From Methylorubrum extorquens (GTDB lineage: Bacteria; Pseudomonadota; Alphaproteobacteria; Rhizobiales; Beijerinckiaceae): a DNA stretch of 64,000 nt. The stretch is taken from positions 2,238,001 through 2,302,000 of the forward strand of contig NZ_JALJXF010000001.1 of the NCBI RefSeq assembly GCF_024169925.1. Direction: 5' to 3'. Under the pieces are notes generated by a model, which made no database searches, was not told the origin of the DNA, and worked only from the letters and a program-made list of their open reading frames with translations. Positions 25,245-34,214 of the stretch are shown here, in pieces (position 1 is the stretch's first letter; each line of letters opens with the position of its first letter). The position numbers and the translations under genes are program-made.

Positions 25245-25460
25245 TTACATCCGGTGGCGCATCGACCGGTGATGGTGCCGATGCATCATCCGCTTGCGCA
25301 TCATGTGCCGGTGCATCATCCGCCGCTCGTGGTGGGACATGCGAGCCTGCGTGACGCTGCTTTCAGCTTGGATGCCGGCGGGTGCAATCGGAGCTGCCGA
25401 TGCGGTGCCGGCGGCAAAGCCTCCCAGCAGGATTGCCAGCGCGAGCGTGGTCTTCTTCAT
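25245..25460 (-). CDS. His/Met/Arg-rich secreted small protein
   Basis: 71 residues. A clear signal peptide (MKKTTLALAILLGGFAAG, cut after SAA about residue 23) precedes a short spacer and a basic tail packed with His and Met (RMSHHERRMMHRHMMRKRMM, then HRHHHRSMRHRM). His and Met together suggest copper, silver or nickel binding in the periplasm (inference). ATG 25460 has AAGGAG six bases upstream; the Met two codons earlier would leave no spacer. No recognised family. Confidence 0.75.
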   Translation of the reverse strand: MKKTTLALAILLGGFAAGTASAAPIAPAGIQAESSVTQARMSHHERRMMHRHMMRKRMMHRHHHRSMRHRM

Positions 25461-25607
25461 CACCATCTCCTTGGGAGCTTACGGCCGTCCCAGGCAGGGT
25501 AGATAGGTGATTGTCCCAGGCCAAGGTTCCCAATGGGGAGGATTTATCTCGATCGGCACCTGCGGAGCAGCCTCTGCGTCACCGCTGAAACCTCACTCGC
25601 TCGTTGC

Positions 25608-25790
25608 CTAACGCTTCTTGCCCAGCTCAGCCGCGATGTCCTTGGTCATGCGGCCCACCTTCCGGTGCGCGGCGGTGAGTTGGTCCTGCGTGACGCCCCA
25701 GCGCTTCATCCAGAACTCGACCGCTTTGCGCTCGCTGAGGTCGAGACGGTCCTTGTCGATGAAACCGCGCTTGTCCTTGAGGCCGGCCAT
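25608..25790 (-). CDS. DUF3606-type small protein
   Basis: 60 residues: charged N-terminus (MAGLKDKRGFIDKDRLDLSE), then VEFWMKRWGVTQDQLTAAHR and KVGRMTKDIAAEL. This fits the DUF3606 pattern, in which a Trp-rich helix WxxRWGVT is followed by a second helix. Function unknown; common and multicopy in Rhizobiales. Start chosen at ATG 25790, since the long upstream extension is unlike the family. Confidence 0.7.
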   Translation of the reverse strand: MAGLKDKRGFIDKDRLDLSERKAVEFWMKRWGVTQDQLTAAHRKVGRMTKDIAAELGKKR

Positions 25791-26085
25791 GAATGATCCC
25801 GTGAGGTCGTCGGAGGGCGTCGGGTTGTATGAGGTGGGCAAGACCGCCCGTATCGCAAGGCGCGCGGAGTTAGACCCGAGGTCAATCCACTTCGGCCCGC
25901 TGCACCCGCCGGGGATCACCTCACGCGGCTCGGGGAGGCCCCAAGCGCGGAACGAGCCGGTGCCCGTTGGGGCGCAGAACGAGGCGGGTTTCAACGCCCA
26001 TTGGCGATGGTCACCTGTCGCACAGGTGCCTTCCAACCCTCTGATCGTCAACGCGTCTCGCCGGATCAGGCATTTGGAGGCGGTC
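25791..26085. other. Intergenic, nothing recognised
   Basis: About 295 bp between the DUF3606 gene and tRNA-Ser. No gene-like frame, terminator or repeat identified. Confidence 0.4.
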
Positions 26086-26175
26086 TGGCGGAAGGGGTGA
26101 GATTCGAACTCACGGTGGAGTTGCCCCCACGGCGGTTTTCAAGACCGCTGCCTTAAACCACTCGGCCACCCTTCC
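26086..26175 (-). tRNA. tRNA-Ser (TGA anticodon)
   Basis: 90-nt class II tRNA on the minus strand. Acceptor arms are GGAAGGG at the 5' end and CCCTTCC near the 3' end, then G and an encoded CCA. The D arm is GCCGAGTGGTTTAAGGC, the anticodon loop CTTGAAA (TGA), the long variable arm is GC-rich, and the T arm is GAGTTCGAATCTC. It decodes UCA and related Ser codons. Confidence 0.95.
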
Positions 26176-26309
26176 CCGTCCGCGAAGGCGCACAATCACG
26201 CGCGCCGTCGCGTCACAGGCTTGTCTATGGCCCCGCGGGGATCAGCGTCAATGTACGATGTGCGGATCGGGGCGGTGCGGCCGCGCAGGGCGGTGGCCGA
26301 GAGCCGGGC

Positions 26310-28472
26310 TCAGGCCGGCTGCAGGCGGGTGAGCTGGTCGAGGAGGGCGCGGTCGTGGAGGAGGGCGAAGCGCTCCTTCGGGGTGAGCCAGGCCTGCGCC
26401 TCGGTCAGGGTTTCCGCCTCCACGATCTTGGCGCGGGCGAGCGTGTGGTCCGCGTCGATGGTCCCGCGTGGCCGGGGCGTGCCTTCGGGCAGCATCGTGG
26501 CGTGGGCGCGGGCGAGGCTCGGGTCGGCGTGGAGCGCGGCCAGCGCGTCGGTGTCGTCGAAGGCGCGGGCCTCGTTGCGGCGGGCGAGTTCGCCGGCGCG
26601 GCGGGCGATGGGCGGCTGGGTCTGCTCCTCCGGCGTCACCAGCAGGCCGCGGTGCTTCAGGGCAAGCCCGAGCGCCAGTTGCCCGCTCGCCCAGGAGAGC
26701 GGGATCGCCAGCACGAGGCCGAGGATCGTCGGCGACATCCACAGGAACAGGGAGGTGGCGATGGCAAAGGCCGCGACGCCGGTGACGAGGCCGAGGCCGG
26801 TGTGCCAGCGGTGGCGGCGCACGATGTCCGAGAGGGGAATCGAGCCGTCGTCGCGGCGCTGCGGGTTCCAGCCGGTGTCGCGCCCGGCCAGGATCTGGAA
26901 CACCGAGCCCGACTGGACCAGCATCGCGATCGGCGCGATCAGCGCCGAGAGCAGGATCTCGATCAGGAAGGACAAGGTCAGCCGTCCCGCGCCCCCGCTC
27001 GCCCGCCGGGTCTTCCCGTCCAGAAGCGCCAGGATCAGTCCCAAACACTTCGGGGCGAGCAGGATACCCATGGTCAGGGCGAAGAGCTGGAGCGCGCGCA
27101 CCGGGTCGAAGCGGGGCCAGACCGGATAGAGGCCGAACTCGGCGGAGAAGTATTCCGGGCGCACCCAGGCGGTCTGCAGCACGATGATGATGCCGATCAC
27201 GAGCTGCGCCAGCCAGAGCGGCGAGGCGACGTAGCCGGCGATGCCCGTGGCGAAGTGCTGGCGCGAGGCGGGGGCGAGGCCCGCCGCGCCGATGACGCGG
27301 GCGTGCTGGAGGTTGCCCTGCGCCCAGCGCCGGTCGCGCACGGAGAGATCGATCAGGGAGGGCGGGCTCTCCTCGTAGGAGCCCTCCAGCCGCGGCAGCA
27401 TGGTGACGCCCCAGCCGGCGCGCCGGATCAGCGCCGCCTCGACGAAATCGTGGCTGAGGATGTGGCCGCCGAAGGGCGGGCGGCCCTTGAGGTCCGGCAG
27501 GCCGGCGGCCTCGGCGAAGGCCTGCATCCGGATGATGGCGTTGTGGCCCCAGTAATTGCCGTCGCGGCCCGACCAGACCGAGAGGCCGGTGGCGATGACG
27601 GGGCCGTAGATGCGCGCGGCGAATTGCTGGAGTCGGGCGAACAGGGTGTTGCGGTTGATGATGAGCGGCAGGCTCTGGATGATGCCGGCTTGCGGGTCGG
27701 CCTCCATCGCGGCGGCGAGCCGCACGATGCACTCGCCGGTGAGCAGGCTGTCGGCATCGAGCACCAGCATGTGGTCGTAGGCAGCACCCCAGCCTGTGAC
27801 GAAATCGCCGATATTGCCGGCCTTGCGGTGATGGTTCTTTGCCCGGTGGCGGTAGTAGAGCCGCGCCTCGGGGCCGAGTTCGGCGCGCAGATCCAGGAAT
27901 GCGCGCTCCTCGGCGACCCAGGCGTCGGCTTGGGTGGAATCGGAGAGCACGAACCAGTCGAAATGGCGCCCGAGGCCGGTGGCCTCGACTTCCTCATGCA
28001 TCGCCTGGAGCCCGGCGAAGACCCGGGCGCTGCCCTCGTTGTAGACCGGCATGACGATGGCGGTGCGGGTGGTGAGTGCCGCCGGCAGCGGCGCCGGCTT
28101 GTCCCGCCGCAGCAGGGTCGCGAAGCCGAGGAGCGCGCCGGTGAAGGCCAGCGCGATCCACGAGAAGTTCAGGACGAACAGCACCAGCAGCACGTACTGG
28201 AGCCAGGTCGCGCCGCCGGAGACCGAGATCACCTCGTACATCTGCCACGCGCCGTAGGCGGTGAGGGCGGCGGCCCCGCCGAACACGAACAGGCGCGCCG
28301 CCAGCGGCCCGCCGCCGCCGTCGCGGCGTGTCGCGGGCCCGGTGCGCAGATCCTGCACCGGCATCGCCAGCTGTGCGCGCGGCGGCATGGCGGCCGGTTC
28401 GGTCCGCACCTCGGCCCGGTGCGCCACGGGGCGGTCCATCACGGTCGAGGCGCTATCGGCGGTGTCGGGCAT
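26310..28472 (-). CDS. opgH: Glucans biosynthesis glucosyltransferase H
   Basis: 720-residue inner-membrane glycosyltransferase family 2 enzyme that makes the backbone of osmoregulated periplasmic glucans from UDP-glucose. Two membrane segments lie at about 60-115. The catalytic domain follows with RTAIVMPVYNEGSARVFAG, LVLDADSLLTGE and the acceptor motif DRRWAQGNLQH (QxxRW-like). Several more membrane helices lie in the C-terminal half. Start ATG 28472 has GGAG nine bases before it. It follows opgG by 73 bp in the same direction, the usual operon. Confidence 0.92.
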   Translation of the reverse strand: MPDTADSASTVMDRPVAHRAEVRTEPAAMPPRAQLAMPVQDLRTGPATRRDGGGGPLAARLFVFGGAAALTAYGAWQMYEVISVSGGATWLQYVLLVLFVLNFSWIALAFTGALLGFATLLRRDKPAPLPAALTTRTAIVMPVYNEGSARVFAGLQAMHEEVEATGLGRHFDWFVLSDSTQADAWVAEERAFLDLRAELGPEARLYYRHRAKNHHRKAGNIGDFVTGWGAAYDHMLVLDADSLLTGECIVRLAAAMEADPQAGIIQSLPLIINRNTLFARLQQFAARIYGPVIATGLSVWSGRDGNYWGHNAIIRMQAFAEAAGLPDLKGRPPFGGHILSHDFVEAALIRRAGWGVTMLPRLEGSYEESPPSLIDLSVRDRRWAQGNLQHARVIGAAGLAPASRQHFATGIAGYVASPLWLAQLVIGIIIVLQTAWVRPEYFSAEFGLYPVWPRFDPVRALQLFALTMGILLAPKCLGLILALLDGKTRRASGGAGRLTLSFLIEILLSALIAPIAMLVQSGSVFQILAGRDTGWNPQRRDDGSIPLSDIVRRHRWHTGLGLVTGVAAFAIATSLFLWMSPTILGLVLAIPLSWASGQLALGLALKHRGLLVTPEEQTQPPIARRAGELARRNEARAFDDTDALAALHADPSLARAHATMLPEGTPRPRGTIDADHTLARAKIVEAETLTEAQAWLTPKERFALLHDRALLDQLTRLQPA

Positions 28473-28545
28473 CGTTGCTCCGGCGAGGGGTCGGCAAGGG
28501 GCCGGCAAAGGGTCAGCAAGGGGTCGGCGCGGCGCTCACACGGGA

Positions 28546-30180
28546 TTACGGCGTCCAGCGGTACAGCCACGTCTCCGTGATCTGTCGCCCTTCCGTCTTG
28601 AGGGCAAGGCGCAGCTCGCACGCCCGCTCGCTGCCCGGATCGAGCTCGAAGGCGACGCGGACGGTGCGGGTCTCCGGATGGGCGATCCAGCGGGTCGCGC
28701 CCTCGACGATCCGGCCGGGGCCGGCGATCAGCACCGTCTCAAGAGGTACGAGAGCGCCCTCGGCGGTCAACAGCCCGTCGCCGGTGAAGTCGACGAGGAA
28801 CAGGCGCCGGGGATTGGCGGTGCCGCGACCGCTGCGCGTGCTCGTGACCCGTGCGAGCGGGCCGCCCTGCGGCGAGGGCGGGGCTTCTGCCCGGCCCCAG
28901 TTCTGCCGGTAGGCGAGACGGACCTCCTGGCCCGCGGGCACGGCCGCCTTCGGCCGCCAATAGGCGATGACGTTCTCGTTGACTTCCGAATCGCTCGGGA
29001 TCTCGAGGAGCGTCACGGCGCCCTCCCCCCACAGGCCCTCGGCGCCCCCCCCGGGCTCGCCCGGCTCGACCCAGAGCGAGGGGCTGCGCTCCCAGCGGTG
29101 CGCGTCGTCCTCGAAGGTCGCCGGGGAACGGTCCCGCTGCATCAGGCCGAAGCCCTGCGGGCCGTTGTCGAGGAAGCCCGAGATCTGGAGCGTCTCCGGG
29201 TTGCGCACCGGGCGCCAGATCGCCTCCCCGCCGCCGTTGCGGATCTGCAGGCCGCCCGCGGCGTAGACCGCTGCCCGGGCGTCGTCCGCGCCGCGCCGGT
29301 CGTGCGGGCCGAACAGGAACGGCGCCTGCATGCCGCCTAAGCCGAGGTGATCGACCGCCTTGCGGGTGACCAGGGTGGCGGTGATCGCCGCGGTCGAAGT
29401 CTCGCCGGGGCGCAGCTCCAGGCGTAGCGCCGCGGCGAGCGAGTCGGAATCGATCAGGGCGTGGATCACCAGCGGGCCGTCGGGCGTCTTCGGGCGCTCG
29501 ACGAACAGCGCGCGCCAGCGGGGAAATTCCTCGCCGCGCGGGTCGGCCGGGCGCAGCATCAGCGCGCGCCCGTCGACGCCGAATTCCTGGCCCTGCCCCA
29601 CCAGCCGGTAGAAGCAGGCGCCCTGGAACACCGCGAAATCCTGGTGCCCCTCGCCGAAGCGCGCGCGGATGCGCAGGCCGGAAAAGCCTGGCTCGCGCCC
29701 GGATTCCGGCAGGGCTGCGGCGCCCGCCTCCGAGCCCGCGTCGTACTGCGCGCGGTCGTAGACGACGGGGCGGACCACGCCGTCCTCGACGAGGAACAGG
29801 GCGACCCGATCAGTGAAGTAGAAGCCGCGTGGCAGCGGCTCGACCGCGAAACCGTGCGGCTCGCCGCCCCAGATCAGCGCCTCGGGCCGGATGCGGATCG
29901 CCTCGTAGGCTTCCCGCGACAGGTTCTTGAGCGCGTCGGGGACGTCGTTCGTAGCCTGGGTCGCGAAGGGCCGGTTGCCGAGCGCCCGGGCGAGGTCGGG
30001 CACGGTGGCATCCGAGAAGGGCGAGCCCGCCGCGGGCAGGGCCGGCGGCGCGGCCTGCGCCTGCACCTGGCCCGGCAGCAGGGCCAGGGCGGCACCGGCC
30101 GCAACCCCGCCGAGCAGCCGGCGGCGGTCGATCGGCACCGAACCCGCATCGCGGGTCGAAAGGTCGGTCGGATGCGTCAT
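28546..30180 (-). CDS. opgG: Glucan biosynthesis periplasmic protein G/D
   Basis: 544-residue periplasmic protein needed to release and branch osmoregulated glucans. The N-terminus has a twin-arginine-type signal (IDRRRLLGGVAAGAALALLP), which points to Tat export and is more typical of the OpgD branch. The body opens with LARALGNRPFATQATNDVPD and has the family's all-beta sandwich and the C-terminal Ig-like domain. Start uncertain: ATG 30180 (MTHPTDLS) has GAGGG close by; ATG 30204 and GTG 30210 are in frame. Confidence 0.9.
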   Translation of the reverse strand: MTHPTDLSTRDAGSVPIDRRRLLGGVAAGAALALLPGQVQAQAAPPALPAAGSPFSDATVPDLARALGNRPFATQATNDVPDALKNLSREAYEAIRIRPEALIWGGEPHGFAVEPLPRGFYFTDRVALFLVEDGVVRPVVYDRAQYDAGSEAGAAALPESGREPGFSGLRIRARFGEGHQDFAVFQGACFYRLVGQGQEFGVDGRALMLRPADPRGEEFPRWRALFVERPKTPDGPLVIHALIDSDSLAAALRLELRPGETSTAAITATLVTRKAVDHLGLGGMQAPFLFGPHDRRGADDARAAVYAAGGLQIRNGGGEAIWRPVRNPETLQISGFLDNGPQGFGLMQRDRSPATFEDDAHRWERSPSLWVEPGEPGGGAEGLWGEGAVTLLEIPSDSEVNENVIAYWRPKAAVPAGQEVRLAYRQNWGRAEAPPSPQGGPLARVTSTRSGRGTANPRRLFLVDFTGDGLLTAEGALVPLETVLIAGPGRIVEGATRWIAHPETRTVRVAFELDPGSERACELRLALKTEGRQITETWLYRWTP

Positions 30181-30579
30181 TCCCTCGTCGGCTCTCACGG
30201 TCATCGTCACAAAGTCATCGCGTTTCTCAAGAAACGCCCGCTGCGCCGCCGGGCCCGGAGGGGAGACGATCGAAGACCGGGCGTTTGGTGAGACATTGTT
30301 CGTCTCGGAGCGTTCTCGGCGTGAGGAACGGTCGCAGATAGGATCTTAACGCCTGAACCGGGCGTTAAGGTTGCCGGCTTTGCCCGGACTTCGCGGCACG
30401 TCTGCCACCGCTTCCGTTGCCGGGCGCTGCGCCGCAGGAAAGAAGGCATCGAGCCCGGAGCCGACGAAGGCCCGTGGACCTTCCGGGGCAGGCCGGCGTA
30501 AGAGGCTCGGATCTCGCACGCCGCGTCAGCGGTGCCCGCCGTCTCGCGTCCCGCGAGCCTCCTGTCCAGCCTTGAGACG
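30181..30579. promoter_or_regulatory. Divergent opgG / DHH phosphoesterase intergenic region
   Basis: Non-coding 399 bp. It holds a perfect 9-bp inverted repeat CTTAACGCC (30345-30353) / GGCGTTAAG (30361-30369) with a 7-bp centre. Because the flanking genes diverge, it is a candidate operator rather than a terminator. Confidence 0.45.
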
Positions 30580-31761
30580 ATGATTCTGCCGATGATTGTC
30601 ACGCAGATCACCCACCACGACCTCGACGGCTACGGCGCCTCGACGGTGGCCGCCGCCTTCGCGGACGTGGCGCGGGTGGTGCATGTCGCCCGCTATTCCG
30701 ATGTCGGCCCGGTGGTGGAGGACGAGCTGAAGCGCCTGCGCGGCGCGGTCGCCGCCGAGACGCTGCTGATGACCGATCTCGGGCTGGAGGAGCCGACCAT
30801 CGCCTTCCTGCGCCGCTTCGCCGCGATGAACCGCGGCCGGGCGGAGGGGGCGCATCACCGCCTCGTGGTGCTCGATCACCACGCCTCCTCGATCGATCAG
30901 CTCAAGCGCCAGAACCTGGAGGTCGCGCCCGATCCGGAGCGCGCGGGGCTGCTGCGGGCTGACTTGAGCGATCCGGAGGTGTTCGTGCTCATCGACGAGG
31001 CGCATTGCGCCACGCGGATGACCCATGACCAGCGCGCCCTCTACGCGCCCGAGGCGAAGGTGCCCGGAGAGACGGCGGCGGCCGACCTCGCGACGCTGAT
31101 CGAGTCGGTCGAGGCGCTCGACCTGTGGAAGAAGGGCGAACCCGCCTTCGCCGGTGGTCTCGCCCTCGACGAGATGTTCTGGGACAGCGTCTCGACCCTG
31201 GTGCCGGCGAGCCACCCCTGGCACGACCGCTTCGTCTCCGATCTGCTGATGGCGGCGGCCGGCCTGCTGCGCGCGGGCGCCACCCCGGCGGAGCTGGAGC
31301 GCCGCTCGGGCGAGTTGCGTGCCCGCCTCGTCGACGGCCTCCTCGCCGACGAGACCGGCGACGATCCGACGCTGACCGCGCGCCAGCGCCTCGCCCGGGC
31401 GCTCGCCCGCTCGGACGCGCTGTTCCACCGCCTCTCGGACGGCACGCTGCTCTCCTTCGGCCTCGATTCCGGCACCTTCCAGCGGGTCTCCGATCAGGTG
31501 ATGGAGGCGGGTCGGGCCAAGCGGGTCGTCAACGTGCAGCGGGCGGGCACGCTCTCGTTCCGCTCCATCGACGGCACGGCGCTCGACGGCGCCCGCGCCT
31601 TCCGCGGCGGCGGCCACCGCGACGCGGCCGGCGGCAAGCTGCCCCAGGGCAGCGCGCATTCCCGCGAGGACGCGGTCGCCCAGGTCGAGCCGGTGCTCAA
31701 CCCCCCACCCCCGGACCTGTCCGGCAGCCCGTTCGCCGCGTTGAAGAACTGGAAGGGCTGA
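30580..31761 (+). CDS. DHH-family phosphoesterase
   Basis: 393-residue predicted metal-dependent phosphoesterase. The N-terminal DHH domain has THHDLDGYGAS (metal-binding His/Asp, about residues 11-21), LLMTDLGL and the name-giving VVLDHHASS. The C-terminal DHHA1-type domain has GGGHRDAAGGKLP, the substrate-binding motif. Relatives degrade short oligonucleotides or cyclic dinucleotides (NrnA, GdpP types); which substrate applies is not clear. ATG 30580 (MILPMIVTQ) is preferred; the 16 codons upstream lie in non-coding sequence, and ATG 30592 is an alternative. Confidence 0.82.
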   Translation: MILPMIVTQITHHDLDGYGASTVAAAFADVARVVHVARYSDVGPVVEDELKRLRGAVAAETLLMTDLGLEEPTIAFLRRFAAMNRGRAEGAHHRLVVLDHHASSIDQLKRQNLEVAPDPERAGLLRADLSDPEVFVLIDEAHCATRMTHDQRALYAPEAKVPGETAAADLATLIESVEALDLWKKGEPAFAGGLALDEMFWDSVSTLVPASHPWHDRFVSDLLMAAAGLLRAGATPAELERRSGELRARLVDGLLADETGDDPTLTARQRLARALARSDALFHRLSDGTLLSFGLDSGTFQRVSDQVMEAGRAKRVVNVQRAGTLSFRSIDGTALDGARAFRGGGHRDAAGGKLPQGSAHSREDAVAQVEPVLNPPPPDLSGSPFAALKNWKG

Positions 31762-31903
31762 TCCGCCCCCTTCGCGCGGTCGGATGGCGCAGCGCCGCCG
31801 GACGGCTTTGCTCCGCTCGCCGTGACGGCGAAGACACCGAAGCCATCGAGCGGATGGCGTCTCATACCGCTTTGGCTGATCGCTTCGGATGTGTCTGCGT
31901 GTT

Positions 31904-31978
31904 CCCCTCTCCCCGCCCGGCGGGGAGAGGGCTACGTCTCCCCCTCGTCGGGGAGCGCAGCGAGGCGGCAGCCGACCG
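31904..31978. repeat. CCCTCTCCCCG palindromic intergenic repeat
   Basis: Hairpin CCCTCTCCCCG-cccgg-CGGGGAGAGGG (31905-31931) followed by CCCCTCGTCGGGG and GCAGCGAGGCGGCAGCCG. The same building blocks recur at 41411-41601. A REP-like family common between genes in this genus. Confidence 0.75.
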
Positions 31979-31987
31979 AAAACGCTC

Positions 31988-32212
31988 TCAGATCCCCAGG
32001 TTGAACGGCAGGTCGAACAGCGTCGAGTGATCGACATAGCTGACGCGCAGCGTGTGGTCGCGGGCGCCGTCGGGCAGGGTGTCCGACTCGCGCAGGGTGC
32101 GGATCATGTCGCGGGCGGCGCGGAAGGCCATGCCGCAATCGGGGCAGTCGCGCGTCTCCGTCCGGCCGACCGCCCGGCCGTTCCGGCACAGCTCGAAATG
32201 AAAGAGAGGCAT
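31988..32212 (-). CDS. Small protein, DUF6894-like
   Basis: 74 residues beginning MPLFHFELCRNGRAVGRTET, with a central helix (GMAFRAARDMIRTLRES) and a final strand pair. The layout recalls DUF6894 proteins (strand, strand, helix, strands), but the usual D-x-E-G motif is replaced by a CPDC pair, which could bind metal or form a disulfide. Start at ATG 32212; the frame is open further but without similarity. The ribosome site is weak. Confidence 0.55.
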   Translation of the reverse strand: MPLFHFELCRNGRAVGRTETRDCPDCGMAFRAARDMIRTLRESDTLPDGARDHTLRVSYVDHSTLFDLPFNLGI

Positions 32213-32358
32213 CCGGCGCCGGTCTCCGGGCAACGTTCGGAGCCATGCGTGCAAACTCCGAGCCGGGATGACGGCGACAACGCGAAGTGGTGGAAATTTC
32301 GCTTCCATGCCAAGCGATTGTGCAGGTGCTCCGCCACCTTGGCGAGCACCACGGCATG

Positions 32359-32386
32359 AAAAAACCCGCCGGCTTTCGCCGACGGG
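32359..32386 (-). terminator. Strong rho-independent terminator, minus strand
   Basis: Stem GCCGGCGGG-type: CCCGCCGGC/GCCGACGGG with a 4-base loop. The one mismatch becomes a G-U pair only in the minus-strand RNA, and six T follow on that strand. It lies about 97 bp beyond the 28-codon micro-ORF at 32483-32569. Confidence 0.8.
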
Positions 32387-32482
32387 CTTTTGCAGGGGCC
32401 ACACTCTCTCGCGCGATGGGAGCTGCCGCCTCGCCCTCGGACCGGCGGGGGAACTCGACCTGTCGCAGCGTTTAGGGAGCCA

Positions 32483-32569
32483 CTATCCCTGCCGATCCTG
32501 GTTGGGTGGCGTGTCCTGATCCGCGTCGGCGGTGCGCGTGGGGGAGACGGTGATGCCGTGATGTTTCAT
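32483..32569 (-). CDS. 28-residue micro-protein with strong expression signals
   Basis: Encodes [19 protein letters not shown] followed by [16 protein letters not shown] lies seven bases before the ATG, a candidate promoter (TTGCGC-17-CTAGCC) lies about 50 bp upstream, and a strong intrinsic terminator lies downstream. The peptide is hydrophilic, with a His pair at the N-terminus and no membrane segment. No family recognised. It may be a true small protein, or the start of a leader or regulatory RNA. The combination of signals is the evidence; the peptide itself gives none. Confidence 0.6.
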   Translation of the reverse strand: MKHHGITVSPTRTADADQDTPPNQDRQG

Positions 32570-32616
32570 GGCCAACCTCCTTGTCTCAGGACGGCGCCGC
32601 AGCGCCTGTGAAGAGA

Positions 32617-32645
32617 GGCTAGGACGGTTCGCGCACGGCGCGCAA
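32617..32645 (-). promoter_or_regulatory. Candidate promoter of the micro-ORF
   Basis: Minus strand: TTGCGC (32645-32640), 17 bp, CTAGCC (32622-32617). Located about 47 bp upstream of the micro-ORF start. Confidence 0.45.
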
Positions 32646-32855
32646 GCCCCTTTTTTCCACTTGTCCGTCCTCTCTTCAGACGCGGGCTGCGGCTGCCTTG
32701 ACCGGCCATTGGCTCGAGCGCCGCGCGCCGCAACCGAGGCCTGCTGCGCGGCCGTGTTCCTTGCGCCGGGCCACCCTGCACACGATCTGTCCGCATCGAG
32801 GGGAAACAGATTTTGCCGCCCGCACGGGCGCGAAGCGAAGGTGCGCGACTTGCCG

Positions 32856-33899
32856 ATGTCCTCCTCCCATCCCTCCTCCCCGCCTCCCCTCTCCGTCCTC
32901 GATCTCGCCTTCATCCCGGAGGGCGCCACGCCGGGGCGGGCGCTTGCCAACAGCGTCAGTCTCGCCCGGCATGCGGAGGGGCTCGGCTACCGCCGGTTCT
33001 GGCTCGCCGAGCATCACAACATGGTCGGCATCGCCAGCGCCGCCACGGCGGTGGTGATCGGCCACGTGGCGGCGGGCACCGACCGCATCCGCGTCGGCGC
33101 GGGCGGGATCATGCTGCCTAACCACGCGCCGCTCGTGATCGCCGAGCAGTTCGGCACGCTGGAATCGCTGTATCCGGGCCGGATCGATCTCGGGCTCGGC
33201 CGGGCGCCGGGCACCGATGGGCTGACGCTGCGCGCGTTGCGCCGCACGTACGAGTCGGCGGAGCGCTTTCCCCAGGACGTGCTCGAATTGCAGGCCCTGT
33301 TCGGCCCGGCGCGGGAGGGGCAGCCGGTTCAGGCGGTGCCGGGCACCGGCCTCAAGGTGCCGCTGTGGATCCTCGGCTCGAGCCTGTTCGGGGCGGAGCT
33401 CGCCGGCACGCTCGGCCTGCCCTACGCCTTCGCCTCGCATTTCGCGCCCGATGCGCTGCTGCCGGCGCTCAAAGCCTACCGTGCCCGCTTCCAGCCCTCC
33501 GAGCAGTTGCAGCGGCCCTACGCCATGGTGGGCGTCAACGTCGTCGCGGCGCAGACCGATGCGGAGGCGCAGCGCCTGTTCACCACGGTGCAGCAGCAAT
33601 TCACCCGGCTGGTGCGCGGCACCCGCGGCCTCCTGCCCCCGCCGATCGACGACATCGAGGCGTATTGGCACCCGGCCGAGAAGGCGCAGGCGTCGCGGAT
33701 GCTGGCGCGCGCGCTGGTGGGCTCGCGCGAGACCGTCCGCGCCGGGCTGGAGGCGCTGGTGGCCGAGACCGGCGCCGACGAGGTCATGGTGGCCTCGGCC
33801 ATCCACGACCACGAGGCGCGGCTCGCCTCCTACGCGATTCTTGCCGAGGCGCATGGCGCTCTGGCGGCGCAAGCCCCGCCCGCGCGCTCAGCGGCCTGA
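32856..33899 (+). CDS. LLM-class flavin-dependent oxidoreductase
   Basis: 347-residue bacterial luciferase-like monooxygenase or reductase. Family features: [19 protein letters not shown] start, [20 protein letters not shown] (substrate/FMN pocket), [20 protein letters not shown], and [19 protein letters not shown]. The substrate is unknown, as for most of this alkanal-type subgroup. ATG 32856 gives the normal N-terminus; the frame is open 96 codons further back, through the micro-ORF promoter region. The 3' end overlaps the convergent small gene by 12 bp. Confidence 0.88.
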   Translation: MSSSHPSSPPPLSVLDLAFIPEGATPGRALANSVSLARHAEGLGYRRFWLAEHHNMVGIASAATAVVIGHVAAGTDRIRVGAGGIMLPNHAPLVIAEQFGTLESLYPGRIDLGLGRAPGTDGLTLRALRRTYESAERFPQDVLELQALFGPAREGQPVQAVPGTGLKVPLWILGSSLFGAELAGTLGLPYAFASHFAPDALLPALKAYRARFQPSEQLQRPYAMVGVNVVAAQTDAEAQRLFTTVQQQFTRLVRGTRGLLPPPIDDIEAYWHPAEKAQASRMLARALVGSRETVRAGLEALVAETGADEVMVASAIHDHEARLASYAILAEAHGALAAQAPPARSAA

Positions 33900-34082
33900 A
33901 CGGGCCGCGGGCTTCCCGGCGGCGGGTGGCGGCGGAAGCTGCGAGATGTGGCGCAGGGCCGGCGGCGCCTCCGTCATCCCGGCCGGAAGGGCGCCCACCT
34001 TCTCCGTCACCCGCGCGATGATGCTGCCTAGGGCGAAGCCGCCGAGGCCCAGAAGGATCGCGATGCCGGTGTGCTTGATCAT
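33888..34082 (-). CDS. Small single-span membrane protein
   Basis: 64 residues: one hydrophobic helix ([20 protein letters not shown], residues 4-23), then a Pro-rich tail of about 40 residues. No family recognised. It overlaps the end of the LLM oxidoreductase gene by 12 bp tail to tail. The hydrophobic pattern supports coding. Confidence 0.6.
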   Translation of the reverse strand: MIKHTGIAILLGLGGFALGSIIARVTEKVGALPAGMTEAPPALRHISQLPPPPAAGKPAARSGR

Positions 34083-34214
34083 GGCCGGTATCCAGGGGCC
34101 GGGCCCGGCGGGCGTGGACGGCCTGATCGTGGCGGGGATTCCTTGACGGATCGTGCCACTGATCCCGCGGATACCGACTTGTTCTTGAAAAACGTCGTCC
34201 GGCCGGTGGAAAGA

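Noticed and set aside
26086..26310. Integrative element at tRNA-Ser
   Set aside because: No integrase, no duplicated tRNA 3' end and no change in composition beside the tRNA.
30346..30368. CtrA-type pair of TTAA boxes between opgG and the DHH gene
   Set aside because: The boxes are 15 bp apart instead of 7 and in inverted arrangement.
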